A stretch of 64,000 nucleotides of DNA from Ligula intestinalis. Taxonomy: Eukaryota; Platyhelminthes; Cestoda; Diphyllobothriidea; Diphyllobothriidae. This document shows positions 1-12,211 of this stretch, one piece after another. How positions within the stretch are numbered: the stretch's first letter is position 1; every line of letters starts with the position of its first letter. A model generated the notes under the pieces. That model had not been told where the DNA came from, ran no database searches, and worked only from the letters and a program-made list of their open reading frames with translations. The stretch is taken from NCBI GenBank assembly GCA_036362985.1, contig JAYGXS010000003.1, positions 75,994,541 through 76,058,540 on the forward strand. The letters run 5' to 3'. The translations under genes and the position numbers were made by a program.

Positions 1-1821
1 ATGCTTGTCATACTTTTTATCGAAAAATCGGTAGGCTTACTCCTGTCTTGCCTTTTAACTACAACGATAACCTGTAGGCTGTTAGTTAAACCTTGAGCAC
101 AAGATGACAAACGAATTTTTCCGCCCCCTTTTAGGCGTCAATGAGTTTTTTCCTGGATGAGCAAGAATTATTCTGAATTTTCGGGAAGAAGCAGATATGT
201 GGGCAGCTGTGGATCATGCCATGGAATACTCTGCTTCAGTGTGCTTAGGAAAACGCAGCAAAACATTCACAGCCCCCTGCAGACACTCTTGTTTTTGTCG
301 AGTTTGTGAGTTCCGTGCACATGGTAAAAGCGCCAAAATACACAAAATGGGAAAAAATAGTCTAATTGGCATACTTTTGCAAGCAAATAGTGTAATTGCG
401 CCTGAGGCGTATGCAAAGGTGCACATCTTAACAATTTTAATGTGTGTCGTCAAGCATGACATATTTAGAAAACATCTAAGAGGAATAATAGTTAACCTAC
501 ACAAAGAAAAACGTTTATCCATCAAACTATGCACCCATATTGTCAATATACCTCTGCCATTTCTTCAGTAGCCTTCTCGTCAAGCGAGGCAATTGAAAGT
601 GACTAAAATCCACGGAGGCCAATATAAACCGAAGAAAATCTTTAATTTTCCTTACTGAATGCTGATTATTTCCATAGGAGAGGAGGCGATTTGACTCACT
701 ATACCAACTTTGTGATTTGAAAGTAGGTCAGTTAGGTCCTCAAGCTGTCACGACCTAATTTGGCTCTCAGATGTACGTATCTAGATTCTTCTACATTGAA
801 TTACTAGGCCAAAACAAGACAGGAGGAACCCGTCGAAAGATCCCTTTTCGGCTGAGGCTGACCATAAGTACGTGCTTACTTGTATTAGAAAACCCGCTGT
901 GACTACCGTTCGTTGATTGTTTTCAAATGACACTGCACCGAAAAAATATTTAGATTGCAGCACAGGTCTAGCTATTAAAAACCGAAAACAGCTGTTCACC
1001 TAGCTTGACTTCTTTAGAAGACTGCTCTTTCAAACAGATAGGACCAAGTGAAAAAAACAGAGAATTTTCAATTTTAATCTACTCAGTAACGAACATTCTC
1101 GAAGCGATTGGAAATAAGACCTTTCTGACGTCAAATTCCATTATCATGTTAATTACATCCTTCACCTTCACATTTGTTTGATCATCAGGACAACATAACG
1201 GACTGCTGATCAGTAACTGCCATAGTATTAATATTATGCCGAAAGATATGGGCAAATTACAGGTTGATGGTATCAAGTATTTATTGCCTATCCAAAGGAA
1301 CATTTCAAAAAAAATTTTTCGGTACAAAATCTCATACTTAAGATTACATTCTATAATATCCAGCTCAATACTACTGTCACTTTGAGACTTCGATAACGCT
1401 AAGGAAAATAATTTTTACGCAGTCAAATACATTGTTTGGCATCTATTACCAATGCAAGTACTGTTGCATTCTCGCAACTGCCGAAAATAGCAAGACGATA
1501 GAAACATCTTCGACACGCATGTATTGCAATTATTCTGGCAATAGCTTCTGGCAGTATTTATAAATTTGAATATTGGAAAAACGCGTCATAGCGGAAAACG
1601 GCAGGACGCTTAGCTTGGCCAAACTATTTCTATGCAAGTGCATTAGCCTAAGAAGTCTGAGTCTGAGTCAAAGTGTATATTTTTGCGAAATATTAGTTTC
1701 CTTATATAAACACATCCACTTCAAATTCTATTGCTTAACCCACATTCACAACTATTACCTCAAGAAAAAAGGTTTCGATGAATACCCCTCCATACCTCAC
1801 TGAAACTTCAGATCACTTCAG
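1..1821. other. AT-rich DNA, no gene recognised
   Basis: No convincing gene or mobile element is seen. The longest frames (around 200-570 on both strands) overlap each other antisense, have no recognisable motif and no splice-site context, and look like chance frames in AT-rich DNA. Confidence 0.6.
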
Positions 1822-2325
1822 ATCGGTCGAACAACGGGGTGCCTAGAAAAGAGGGCACGTAAGCACATACCGCCCTGATTAAGTAAGGGTAAAACTAGCT
1901 CAATCTCGAGTTCTGGGATCGCACATCCTGTGGATACGAATCATCCAGTCAATACAAACGAATATTTTCAGATTTTCTACCGGGCACCAGCTAACTTTTC
2001 CGACAGCCTACACAGACGGGTGCTTGCAACAGCCGAAGCACAGGGTATACGGCTAGCAAATAAAGTGCTGCGATGTCAGAAGACGCTAACACAAGCCCTT
2101 GCATTTCCGTGGCTGACCCCAACGCTAGGTGGTGATCGCGTTTTTACCCCACCCACTAGTGACAGTCATTCGCTTCGTGAAACTAGCAGCAATTATCGCT
2201 TTATGTACCTGACGCCTGATCAACACCCACAACCTGACCCAATCATCCCCCTACCCCTCCCCCCTCCCCTGACGCACAAACCTCTACACGCCGACCTCGC
2301 CATGCGGGCGATGCGTAAACGATGA
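1822..2325 (+). pseudogene. GIY-YIG nuclease domain remnant of a retroelement (copy 1)
   Basis: Reading in one frame from 1822 gives IGRTTGCLEKRARKHIPP, then an in-frame TGA at 1876-1878 where the related copy at 58.1 kb has tryptophan, then an open frame of about 149 codons to a TGA ending at 2325. Shared blocks with the 58.1 kb copy include GRTT-CLEKR, DTNH-V, TAEA and CQKTL. This is the part of a GIY-YIG domain from its YIG strand onward, followed by a variable proline-rich tail (about 2215-2280). The RT part and the first GIY strand are missing, so the copy is truncated at the 5' side. In known retroelements of this sort the domain nicks target DNA; here it cannot be functional. It lacks the inverted arms found around the second copy. 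The assignment rests on motif reading and comparison within the window only. Confidence 0.72.
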
Positions 2326-3778
2326 ATTGTGACCAGAATGCTTTGAGTAACCGTGGCCAACTGTACAGTTTTCATAACTCCTGAAAATGTCTTGGCCTGA
2401 GAAGACTTTCTGAAAATATATGTTTGCCAAATTGAATTTTCACTTTAGATTTGTCGGACATTCGGAGCAAATAATTTTCACGGCTATCTTTGCACGCCAC
2501 CCGAGTAGTTTTCGTTCGAATAATTACGTGTCTGTCTGCGTTTTGACCGAAAGTCACGGCGGATTTAAATTCTCTTCATTAAAAATACTATTAGAACACA
2601 TATTTTGGAACGTTGGAGCAATTTAATAATAGTGCATTTATTCTTTCTAGACTTAAGGTAAATGGAGTTCTTCGTTAAGGTTCGTACGAGGTAAAGATTT
2701 GAATATTGTCAATGTGAGTGATCTACCTTGTTTCATCTTTCCGAGGCAATGCCATTTGTGTTTTACATTAACCTTTTTTTCCTTAAATTTCCTCTAACTT
2801 CCATAATGCCTCTTGAAATTAAAACTAAATATGAATAATTCAATTAGAAAAAAAAGACAGAAAACTTTTGAGATTTTCATAAAATTTTTCAGTTTCTGTT
2901 GAAGTGTATATTAATTCACGAAAACTGCATGTCATTTCTCTTCAATATAATTTAGGGGTTTGCTCTTATCGTGGGTACATGCACAGTTTTCAAGTAAATT
3001 TTTAATTTCCACCTGGTTAACCTGAGGTTTTTAATTTAGCATAAGGCTAAATTTTGATGTGTATTTGTTTCAGAAATCCTATATTCTTCCGTAAGATTGA
3101 AAATCAGAAGCATTATGCATTCACTTTTCCCTTATTTTTTCAGGACTACTGACAATAATTTCCTCTAAGGAAGAACGATCGGCCAACGTTTCCTTTCGAG
3201 GTGTACTTCAACTACATTGGCCAGACAAATGAACATATCATTTACAGAATTCCTTCGTCAGAAAATTTATGTAAGCGCGCCAGAAATTTGTCCGTTTTTG
3301 ATTATGATAAATAAATCCTTCCATTCCTTTCGCAAATAAATAGTGACTTTATCGGACTGTCATGGTTTGAAAGTGTATTTATCTGTTTTGCAATAAAAGT
3401 ACTCGTGGGTTCTTTGGAAATTTTTTAGACGACTGATAACGCATGAAGCTGGGAAACATAACTGCGCCCCCTCATTCCTTTGGTAGTTTTACTGTTTTTA
3501 TACTGTTCAATGCTGTAACAACATTTTGCAGTTTCTAGAAATGCATACTGTTAAAGTAAAAAAATAAAGTGGTCTGCAAATGCAGACGGGCATGTTGGCT
3601 TTAGTACAATTATAGGGAAAAACCACCCACCTGGGCAAATGAAATTGTTAACTTCAGCACACACAAAATTGTCACAAAAATAATAAATTTTCACTTGCAG
3701 CCCATGTTAACAAATGATTGGACGGACGTTTGCTCGAAAGTTGACATATGTCTTCTTTATAACTGAAAGAATTGCACA
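2326..3778. other. AT-rich DNA, no gene recognised
   Basis: Long A/T runs and short random frames only. I see no repeat arms, tRNA boxes or protein motifs. Confidence 0.55.
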
Positions 3779-3898
3779 CTATCGATGTCCAAATTTACGT
3801 GCAGACTGTCTGGTGACATCTTGAAGAACTTCAAAACACACCTCGGGAGGAATGAAGCCGGATAATCCGGAGGGAGATGACCATTCCGTTTGAGTGAC
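3779..3898 (-). CDS. Candidate terminal exon of an unknown gene
   Basis: On the minus strand a pyrimidine-rich tract ends in CAG at 3901-3899 and is followed by an open frame of 39 codons ending in TAG. The product includes SGFIPPEVCFEVLQDVTRQS and ends in ARKFGHR. A possible internal donor (GAG|GTGTGT) lies mid-way, so an internal exon is an alternative reading. No homologue is recognised and no AATAAA follows closely. Chance is a serious possibility; only the splice-site context and amino-acid texture favour a real exon. Confidence 0.2.
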   Translation of the reverse strand, partial: VTQTEWSSPSGLSGFIPPEVCFEVLQDVTRQSARKFGHR

Positions 3899-3901
3899 CT
3901 G

Positions 3902-5447
3902 GTGCGTGAAAGTCAAGCGTGAACCACGAGAATAATATTGCAAAATGTTGGTGCATTCAAAAAAGCCCTTTATAAGGTTAACAAGACGCCGTAGAAGCCT
4001 AATGGTCTTCATAACCCATTCACCGCTTTGATGTACAGGTCATGCTTAAACGAAAAGCTTGAAGAGGCTGAGTGATCGCTGGTGCGTTACCACCAAAACA
4101 AAGTTCTCTGCAATCTCAGGTCTCTGACATGTTTGTCTGGTAGTCTTCTCTGCGCCAAATAGAACATGTTATGCATCGAGTAGTCGACCGAAAGTAATTT
4201 TAGTGTTTTGCGCTTGGATTTTTCATTATTAAGTTTTATAATATTTCTGACAAGGGTCAGTTTGGTAAAAAAGGGCTTCACAGGACATTCTATCCTGAAA
4301 ATATGCGTATTAGTCTGCACTTAGAAGTTTACCAGTTAATAGTGTTTCACTTTCATCCGAGATCTACTTGTGACAAAGTTCAGTTAACTTTCCATGAATC
4401 TCAAGAGAGCCCAGCCTCCTACCGGTATGTGCGCATTGTTTTAACGAAAATATTTTCTTTTAGATTTAAAACAAGCCAGCACAGCCATAAATTCAACTTA
4501 AAGTGCTTAAATGTGGCAAACGGGATGACGATATATGGGATTGCAGTAATTCAATAGACCCAGGACATGCTCAGTTTTGCAATCTCAGTTAATCTGGTCA
4601 ATATCAACTTGAAAGCTCAGTTTCGGACGAAAACAAATTTTAATAATTGTATTTCAATAAGGTGTCCCAGGTTCAATCAAAAAAACAAAGTGCAAGAGAT
4701 TAAGAGCGTCGTAAATCCCTATAGGAAGCTCTGCTGAAGGACTCTCCGCAGTAGCATAAGTTATAGGGAAAACATAAATAGCACAAACTTCAACTTCGGA
4801 CCGCAACATAAATAGTAGTCAGACGCAAGTAGAGAGAGTACTGTTTCCTACACAAAAAGACTACAAAAAATGGAATATGGGCAGTTGGACGGGAGCGTAC
4901 GCCTACCATGGCGAGAACCTGCTTCTGCAGAGCATGATCGGGGACGTCGTCCCAGTATAACGGCCCAAGAGACTGAATAGGCTGTTTAAGTGCATTGAGG
5001 TCACATGTGTTACGCAAGCTCGGGATGCGAGCGACGGACTCAAGAGTCAGTGAAGATGACGGTGCTCCTTTTCCTTACAGCCGCTGACCTTAACCCCGCA
5101 ACAGACCGTCGTCACACTTCGTATTGTACCCTCCAGCCTTTTGCTAACGGTTTGAAGTCCCAGCCCTGCAGTTGCACGCAATGCTGTGCTTTCCCCCGAT
5201 AATCAACCGGAAATGAAAGGATATCCAAAACTGCGGATGGGATCTTTGTCTATGTAGTGCCTTCTCGTGTTGTACATCACCAAATTTTCTTGTACTTATA
5301 CTTTTATATCTAGTAAGTTTATAGACTACTTTCCATGCATTCTTTCTACGTTTTCTCGTAAAATATCCAACCGTTCACTTGGCCTGGCGTGTATTATCCC
5401 TAGTAAGAGCTCGCGCTGATAGAAACACCATCCAAACTCATCGGCCG
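3902..5447. other. No gene recognised
   Basis: Short frames on both strands without motifs. A 75-bp minus-strand interval (4907-4981) has exon-like borders, but its acceptor tract is poor. Confidence 0.5.
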
Positions 5448-5669
5448 CTACATCTTCATTTTCGGGGGCATGCCTTCTTTGACTTTGAAGGCGATTGGTT
5501 CGTTTGAGTAGCTGTAATTAGCCGCGCACTGGACTGGCATTGCTGTGCGTTTAGGTGCCAGCGCGTGAATTAGGGGCACGGAAAGTAACTCTTCACAGAT
5601 CCGAGTCTGGTTAAAACCACCGAACGTAGGAATGAATAAAATAAATAATGAGAAATAACTGAGTGTCAT
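5448..5669 (-). CDS. Possible small secreted protein (signal-peptide-like start)
   Basis: An ATG at 5669 opens a 73-residue frame ending at 5448. A TTG two codons upstream is also in frame, but ATG is the natural start. Residues 2-18 are strongly hydrophobic (TLSYFSLFILFIPTFGG), like a secretion signal. The rest has two N-glycosylation-type sites (NQT, NYS), two cysteines and a basic tail ending MPPKMKM. Parasitic flatworms secrete many small proteins, so this composition is plausible. There is no recognised homologue, no visible splice structure and no obvious promoter. Hydrophobic frames arise easily in AT-rich DNA, so this may be chance. No function is proposed. Confidence 0.27.
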   Translation of the reverse strand: MTLSYFSLFILFIPTFGGFNQTRICEELLSVPLIHALAPKRTAMPVQCAANYSYSNEPIAFKVKEGMPPKMKM

Positions 5670-5675
5670 GGCCAA

Positions 5676-7224
5676 TGTAGGCTGCTGCGTCTAGCAGAAA
5701 AAAATCAGGTTAAAATGGCTGCCTGTAGGTAGTTTTTCGAATATTACGCAGTTATCCCACTGTGGCTAATGAACGTCACTCCAAATTTTCATATCAGTGT
5801 TTGGTTTTGAGTGTATGAAAGCATAATGCCGAATTATATACTCCTAGATAGTGATTTATATCCTGGAATGTTAAAAAGGGGGATTCAAAGGTAAAGTATT
5901 TACCAGAAAGCACGTGGGGAACATACAAATTACTGCTGATGGGTCAGACCCCTCGAATTTGTGTCACGCGGTTGCAAAATATCGGTAAAACACATTTTTT
6001 TGGATTTAAGCTGGTAGGTGTGCTGTGAATTATGATAACTCGGTTCTCGAACCGGTTGCAAAGTAGGAAGAATCGCTAATTGTTTGCCATGAGCCAATAA
6101 AAAGGCCCATTTAACAACTTTTTACCCCTTAGTTGGCTCAAATCATGCACTTAAAACATTTCGTTTTTCCTTCAAACATTTTTATGAGTTATACACAGCC
6201 TAGTTAATTTCAAAATAGATTGCACTTTAACTGTCCCAATTGCGAAAACTCAATTTAATTTAGTCGCTAAGCCCAGTGCACGTATGGATTTGGCCAGTAC
6301 GGATACACAATTGGGTCAATTTAATTATTCAAATCTGCCACCCGCTCCTAATTGACTACAGCATCGGCTAATGGGTACTTGACAAAAAAGTATATTTGTT
6401 GACGTTACCTCTATACTAGTTCATTGTCAGCTGTACAAATTTGCACTAAAATCAAGTAACGAAATGAACTGTAAAATTATTTAACGACTGAATTTTCTTT
6501 GCTTTTTTCATAAAGCTAGAGTAATTTTACTTCATATTTCACAGAAATACTACATCAGAGATGTTATTCACTATAAGTTGGAACAGACACCTGAATTTTA
6601 CGTAAAAGATACAGTTATTTTAGTCATTTTAAAGTTGACTTATTTGGAACAAAGTAACAATAATTTTGAAGAATATGTGTGGGCGCGCTGACTACGAGAA
6701 CGCATAAGTGAAAAAAGACCTATGCAGACAAAAACGTACGCTAATTTTAGCCGTTTGCTGAACCCCCACCGATCCCTTATTGGATGCATTTCCCCGTTTT
6801 TTTTTCAAAATTCACCCTTAGCCTAGTGAACATACGCATAGTTGCTTGTAGTTTCAGTACATGAGTATTGCCCCTTTGACTGCTTGATGAGGACGAATCG
6901 GTCAAAAATGATCATTCAAGTCTCTCTTTTTTGCTGGTAATGTTAATCAGTAATATTAATAATCACCAATGATGAACATACTCTATACTTTTGTTTAAAT
7001 AATGAAAAAAACATGTAGTTCCTTTCAGTTTCATAGCTGTGAGAGAAAAAAAGTTTCTGCCGATGCTTCTTTGGGTGAGGATTCGTCCGAGCGGCTGAGC
7101 TTTCGGTCGAAGGATAGCGTACAGTGTTTAGTAGCCTACCTTCACTGAATGTTCGAATAAAGGTTTCAGGTAACTATAAGGCTCACCACGAAAATCAATT
7201 GCAATCAGTGGTAATGGTTACTGA
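5676..7224. other. No gene; one ribozyme-like relic
   Basis: No coding signal. At about 6876-6920 the order TTGATGA, a short hairpin (GAC...GTC), then AAAA resembles a badly decayed hammerhead core, as in the clearer copies elsewhere in the window. Evidence is weak. Confidence 0.4.
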
Positions 7225-7345
7225 TTTTTATTTAAAATGTTCGGTTTCATTAATTTTTATTTATTAGTTTTTAATAAAATTATACTTTATATTTTATAAA
7301 CTTTATCTATATTTTATATTTTATATCATTATTTTTTTGATTATC
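7225..7345. repeat. Extremely AT-rich tract
   Basis: About 120 bases almost wholly of A and T, with repeats of the type TTTATATTTTATA. It is low-complexity sequence with no further structure. Confidence 0.8.
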
Positions 7346-9994
7346 GCGCGTTATTTCATTGTCCTTTTTTAGCTTGTTATAATAATTTTATGATATGTAA
7401 CCTGTTTTGTGACATATTTCCTTACTTTTTTTCCTGCGCCCTTGATTTGCTTTACTTTTTATCCACCACTGCCATATTAGAGAATCCCGAGTTCTTGCTG
7501 TCTTCGGTTAGCCCTCTAATCTAATGTTACTAGAGTTTGTTTTAGAGTGTATTCAAATGTATGACTCCAAGTTCGTCTGTGGGATTATAACTGTCGTATG
7601 ACTTACATTCTTGTTCCAAGATGTACAGCTGAACGAACCTTGGCCTCTTGTTGTTGTTGATTTTTTGATTTGTCTTCCCCTTCACATGCTGACTTGGTCC
7701 GTTCAACCACATGGATCTCGATCAGTGGGCTAACTTTTTTTTTCTTCCATGTGGTTAGAAACATTACCATACCAACTGATATCGTCGATATTTTCTAATA
7801 TAAGCAAGAAAAATACGATAAGGGCTGTTTGGTCTCCAAAAGCATGTCTTTCTTTATCTGAGATTTAAGGTATAAAAGTGGCGACAAAAAAACAAAAGTC
7901 ATAGCAATGTAGAATCAAATCAAATACCAGTAATGTCCGTTCGGAGGTAACTGTTCACGGCTCTCTATGCTGGCGCCGGATCAATAAATGGAAGAAGTTC
8001 ATTCATTTACGCAAACAGTTGTAAGTCAACGTGGCAAAACGGGTCTCGATGAGTGAGCGAACTTCTCATTATTCATCTTGCTCAGTGCAATAATGCATCC
8101 TTCACCACAATCTGTGCCCTTAGTATGGCCTATTACCTCACTTCAGGTCATTCTGATGGTCAAATTGAACCTAAAAAATTTGGCAAAATTTTCCACTCAT
8201 AGAGCAGAATCCTCAAACAATAGATTGGAACGTTCGTCATGAAGAGATAAAAAATGAATGTCGACAACCATCAAAATTTGCCTGCCAAATAAGAAATGTC
8301 AACACTCTCGGCGTTGCCTAAGAATAAGGAAACAAATAAAGAGCAATAGCGATTCAACCAGGGCACATAATCCAGTAATGGCACGATATTTTTAACGGCC
8401 GCGGACGAAAACCGGGCACCACAAACAAATCCTTAGGCACTGAGATAGTAAGGAAAGTCGTTAGCATTAACATGAAGTTTGAATGTGGTAGATCAGTTAC
8501 AAATAAATGCACATTTGTAAAAAATGGTCTGTCAGGGCACTTGTGTCGTGAACCGTCTAGCGAATTGCTAGCGTCCGCGAACTGACGGCCGTGGCGTGTT
8601 CCTCTGTTTTTGACCCAACAGAGAAAGAATGATAGTAGCATCTTCGGTTCTTAAGGATATTCTCGTGACTCTGCGGTCTCCTCTTCATGTGGCCCTTCGA
8701 ATAGAGATATTACTCGGAAATAGCCCTCTGGCTTGCCGCCAACATTCACAGCAACATGCCGTTCTATATTTAACATAAATTATCCTACAAGCAACAGTAT
8801 TTATCCTAAAAAAAAACTACAAAGGACATTCCATTTTTGTATTTTGAGCCATGCCTTGCGTTTTTTTACTGCCTGCTCTTCATGCCCAGTTAAACCTGCT
8901 TCCTCTTGGTACCTGACATCACTGCATGTGACAGTGTAAATAGGAACAATTTATTAGTCGCCTACAACAATGCAAACGATCTTCTTTGAAATGCTCGGCT
9001 GTGCGGATGCATTTCTTAACTGCATTTCTTAACTACTACTGCCAATAGGTAGTTCAGAGGCGTTGCCTATATTCCCTTAATAAACCTCTCTTAACTTGAC
9101 TAAATGCCTCAAACTGTTAAAAATAAGTGGGCCTTTAAACTTTGAGTGTAAGGGGAGTTTTTCGTTCTCCCAGTGCTCCAGTCAACAGTACTGCGAGGCC
9201 TCACAGTTAGCTGTAAGCTTAATAATGCCCACCCTACTGCAGCGTACAAAAAGGACTGAAAACCTGAGTTAATTAGTGAGCTTTTGAATTATGAAATTGT
9301 TTTCTTTTCAACCAATGGTCATAGAAAGATTAATTCGAACCCCTATCAATATCTGACTGAAATGCTGATGGTAACCTCAATCGTAACCTTTTAGCTTCAG
9401 AACTGTAAAATAAACTTAAAACCAACTCGCCAGTGACCTAAAACATAACTTAAATGCATTTTAACCCAGCCTTCACTTAGCACCAACTCTAGGTTCGCAG
9501 TTATAACCTCAATTACACCGTCGTACCGGGTCTGACTGAAAAGCGACTTTTCAAGAACGCCAAGATGCCTATCGAAAACATAATCATTAGTACTTCGGAA
9601 ATAAATTACCAAGAGTAGCCACGATTGAGGGTCCTGTTCTTCTAACCAAAGGCTATCTCCTTTCCTTCTTATATGAGTAGGGTGCTATGCTATGCTAAAA
9701 ACAGCTTCCGCAAGTTCAGACCGATGTTTCTCAATATGTCTGTGGTCTCTTATAATCAGCATAACCGCTCAGGGCCTATAGAGAGTTTTGTGGCATATTT
9801 TAAATGAGGCACAATTGCTGTGGCCGGTAAGCTGCCTGTTTTCCTTCCAACAGTAAAACCGATCATTTAAGCACCACTAAAGGCTCGAGCTACACAAAAG
9901 ACCTTCAGTTTATGCAAATGGTGTTGAGCAAAGCTATCTGCTTTAGGTTAAGAAGCGACGTAAGTGTCGCAAAACAGAGAAGTAAGACCTCCCT
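7346..9994. other. No gene recognised
   Basis: Unstructured AT-rich DNA. One small tandem duplication is visible: a 13-base unit (TGCATTTCTTAAC) occurs twice in direct succession at 9008-9033. Confidence 0.5.
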
Positions 9995-10135
9995 TACCCG
10001 TATTGGGGTGGAAATGCGATAAATTTCAGGATTAAGATTGCCTTAGGATAAAGGTGCGGTTGGGCTAAAGTTTAGTATAAGGGTCACTGGTAGGGTAACG
10101 GATTAGGCCTGCACTTAAGGTTTGGGGTCATTAAT
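9995..10135 (+). repeat. Degenerate telomere-like tract
   Basis: The plus strand carries many short G-rich units of the form TTAAGG, TTAGG, TAGGG and TTTGGGG in irregular spacing. It looks like an old, mutated TTAGGG-type array rather than a current telomere. Similar tracts occur at 21.1-21.3, 21.5-21.75 and 23.44-23.58 kb. Confidence 0.45.
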
Positions 10136-10359
10136 GATGTTATTTTTAATTCATGGGAATTACTGCAGCATTGGCTTCAAGTGGTTGCTCGTTTCGTGGG
10201 TACAGTGAGGCAGCGTATCGGCCATTACAATGGGTCAGCCAGGATTCTTGTTAATTCTGCTTATCAGTAACCTTTCTGAGTTTAGTGTTGGAACTGCCAA
10301 GCAGACCTCATTTCGAAATTACTAAACAGTAACCTTTGTATGCGTAGGCTTTTTTACCA

Positions 10360-10550
10360 TTCGATCCGATTCGCCATTATATAAATTTAAGGGATTACAT
10401 CATGCATTTGTTTAAAAGAAAGAATGCGAAAACACATGTCTTTTCTGCTTCTGTCTTCTACTTATGTCTCTGATGATAAATCCGCGACGGATGTCAAAAC
10501 GTCAGGCAAATAAAAGTATTGTCCCAGCTATAAAATTTTCTTCTTCTCAA
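10360..10550 (+). mobile_element. Penelope-like element 3'-end relic (no RT)
   Basis: About 190 bases match the 3' end of the minus-strand PLE at 49.75-51.52 kb in order: a TATAAAT-type segment, a hammerhead-like fold, GTCAGG followed by an AAATAAA-type run, GTCCCAGC and a TTCTTCTTC-type end. No RT or nuclease coding sequence precedes it. It is therefore a solo 3' end or a severely truncated insertion. The family assignment is from within-window comparison. Confidence 0.6.
10465..10508 (+). ncRNA. Hammerhead-ribozyme-like motif
   Basis: The order of hammerhead parts is present. Stem I 5' strand TGTCT (10465-10469) pairs with AGGCA (10504-10508). A perfect CTGATGA core follows (10470-10476). 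Stem II (TAAATCCG / CGGATGTC with loop) is next, then AAAA where the core normally has GAAA, then CGTC, with the expected cleavage point after C10503. PLEs of many animals are known to carry hammerhead ribozymes, which supports the reading. The change of the first GAAA base to A removes a residue important for catalysis, so this copy is probably inactive. Confidence 0.55.
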
Positions 10551-12208
10551 TATATGTTTCAAAAATCCGAAGATGCTTAAAAATATGATGGATAATGTTC
10601 AATTAGAAATTCGCATTATTAAACAGACTTTGAAAACCTGCACAATTAATAAACAACCTTAAAATACCAAAACCGCATTCTAGTTTTTAAGTGAGCTGAT
10701 CTTTCAGAAACCAACATTTCCAAGCACAGTTACAAGTCGGGGTAGACTGTACCATTCAAGACCCATATGCGATTTTATCAGTTAACTGCTGGCCGTCCTT
10801 GAAGTTCAACTTCACCCTTTCCTAAAATTTTGCCTTTTAAGGTAAGCTTCCTTTATTTCGTTCTTATGCTAGGTCGGTACTATGGTTCATTCAGTTCGCA
10901 CTATCGCTAACATCAACGGTCACCAATTCAGACTGCGGCTTCGCCTCGAAACTGTTAAGCTAAAAATAAGCGAATTTTATACTGGGTTTACGATATTTAA
11001 ATGTTAAAATATAGTTTAGTGGCCCTAGCGGTGAATCTCACTCCAACCATAAATCAGCATTTTGATCAAGTACGCAAAATTTGTGTTATGGAAAACACCT
11101 CCCTTATCAGAAAACGGTTCACCGCATCTAGCAACCAAAGCACACAGTACGCGATGTGCAAGCTTCCTGGGAAATTTGGAATCAAAAATCGGGTAAGAGG
11201 CGCAGAATTCGCATCAGATTTGCACAGATTATAGCGATTAAGGTCACAGTATGAAAAACAAGATGTATAGACGCTTATACAAAACATAAGCCTCGGTGGG
11301 GTTGCCCACCTTGTTTGTTCATCAGTATTTCGATGAAAGTCAGTGTTCTCATATCCAACCAGTTCTTACTTTCATCAAAATAGTCAGACTTTATAAGTTA
11401 AAAATTAGATAAATGCGTAAACATGCTCCTATTAATTGTCTCATAACATATGGCGATAGCGATAAGGACAGCCAATTTTCAAAAAAAGAAGAATGTAGCA
11501 GTTTATGTTTTCAAATTCTAAATGTGCTCAAAAATCTCGTGAATAATATTAGCATTAAACATGTCAGTACAATACTCAGATTGATAAAGAGGCTATGGAA
11601 ACAAGCATAATATATTCACCAATAAAGGCAGCCTGTGTCCTTCAAGATGCATATTACATTTTATAGCGCATTTGCTGGCCGCCTTTAAAGTCCACTTTTG
11701 CCCGCTCTGTAATAGCAGCTCTAACGTCCGTTTTACCTTTTTTGTACTTACGCAAGTAACATGCTATCTGTGGATAGAAACATCGAAAAAAATTTAAAAG
11801 GAGCACATTGCTCCTTGTCCGTGATGTGCGTAGAATTAAACGCGCGTGAAATTCATCTTGGAGGGAATTTGTGGGCATTTGTGGACGCCGTAGGTGAAGT
11901 CTTCGCTTCACTGCATACACAGCTGTCAAATCAGGTCTGTCCGTACGCGGAATGTTCTTTAAAAGAACTGAAAAGTTGGCAGGGAGGTTGTGATTTCATT
12001 ATACCTGCAAATGGTGAACCATGCATATGGATTTCGAAGTTTTGAATCGGCTGGCTTCGCTGATTGCAGTTCCAGTCCTCATTGCATTTCTTCAAGACCG
12101 TTGATCCTGTGCAAGGTCCGCCCAGGTGGCTGGATGTAACTGCTGTTGGCAATGATCGAAGGTCATTATGTAAAACGATACATCATACCGGCAGTAGAGT
12201 GTCAGATG
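10551..12208. other. No gene recognised
   Basis: Several frames of 65-95 codons overlap on opposite strands around 11.0-11.3 and 11.65-12.05 kb. None has a motif or splice borders that set it apart from chance. Confidence 0.5.
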
Positions 12209-12211
12209 ACG

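Noticed and set aside
197..571. 124-codon plus-strand frame with an antisense 110-codon partner
   Set aside because: No motif, no splice context, and both strands equally open; expected by chance in a 64-kb window.
4907..4981. 75-bp minus-strand exon-like block (PIQSLGPLYWDDVPDHALQK)
   Set aside because: The donor is reasonable, but the acceptor lacks a pyrimidine tract and no family is recognised; too little to list.
7070..7120. A hammerhead motif near the GAGGATTCGTCC hairpin-like sequence
   Set aside because: The order of boxes does not fit a hammerhead on either strand.
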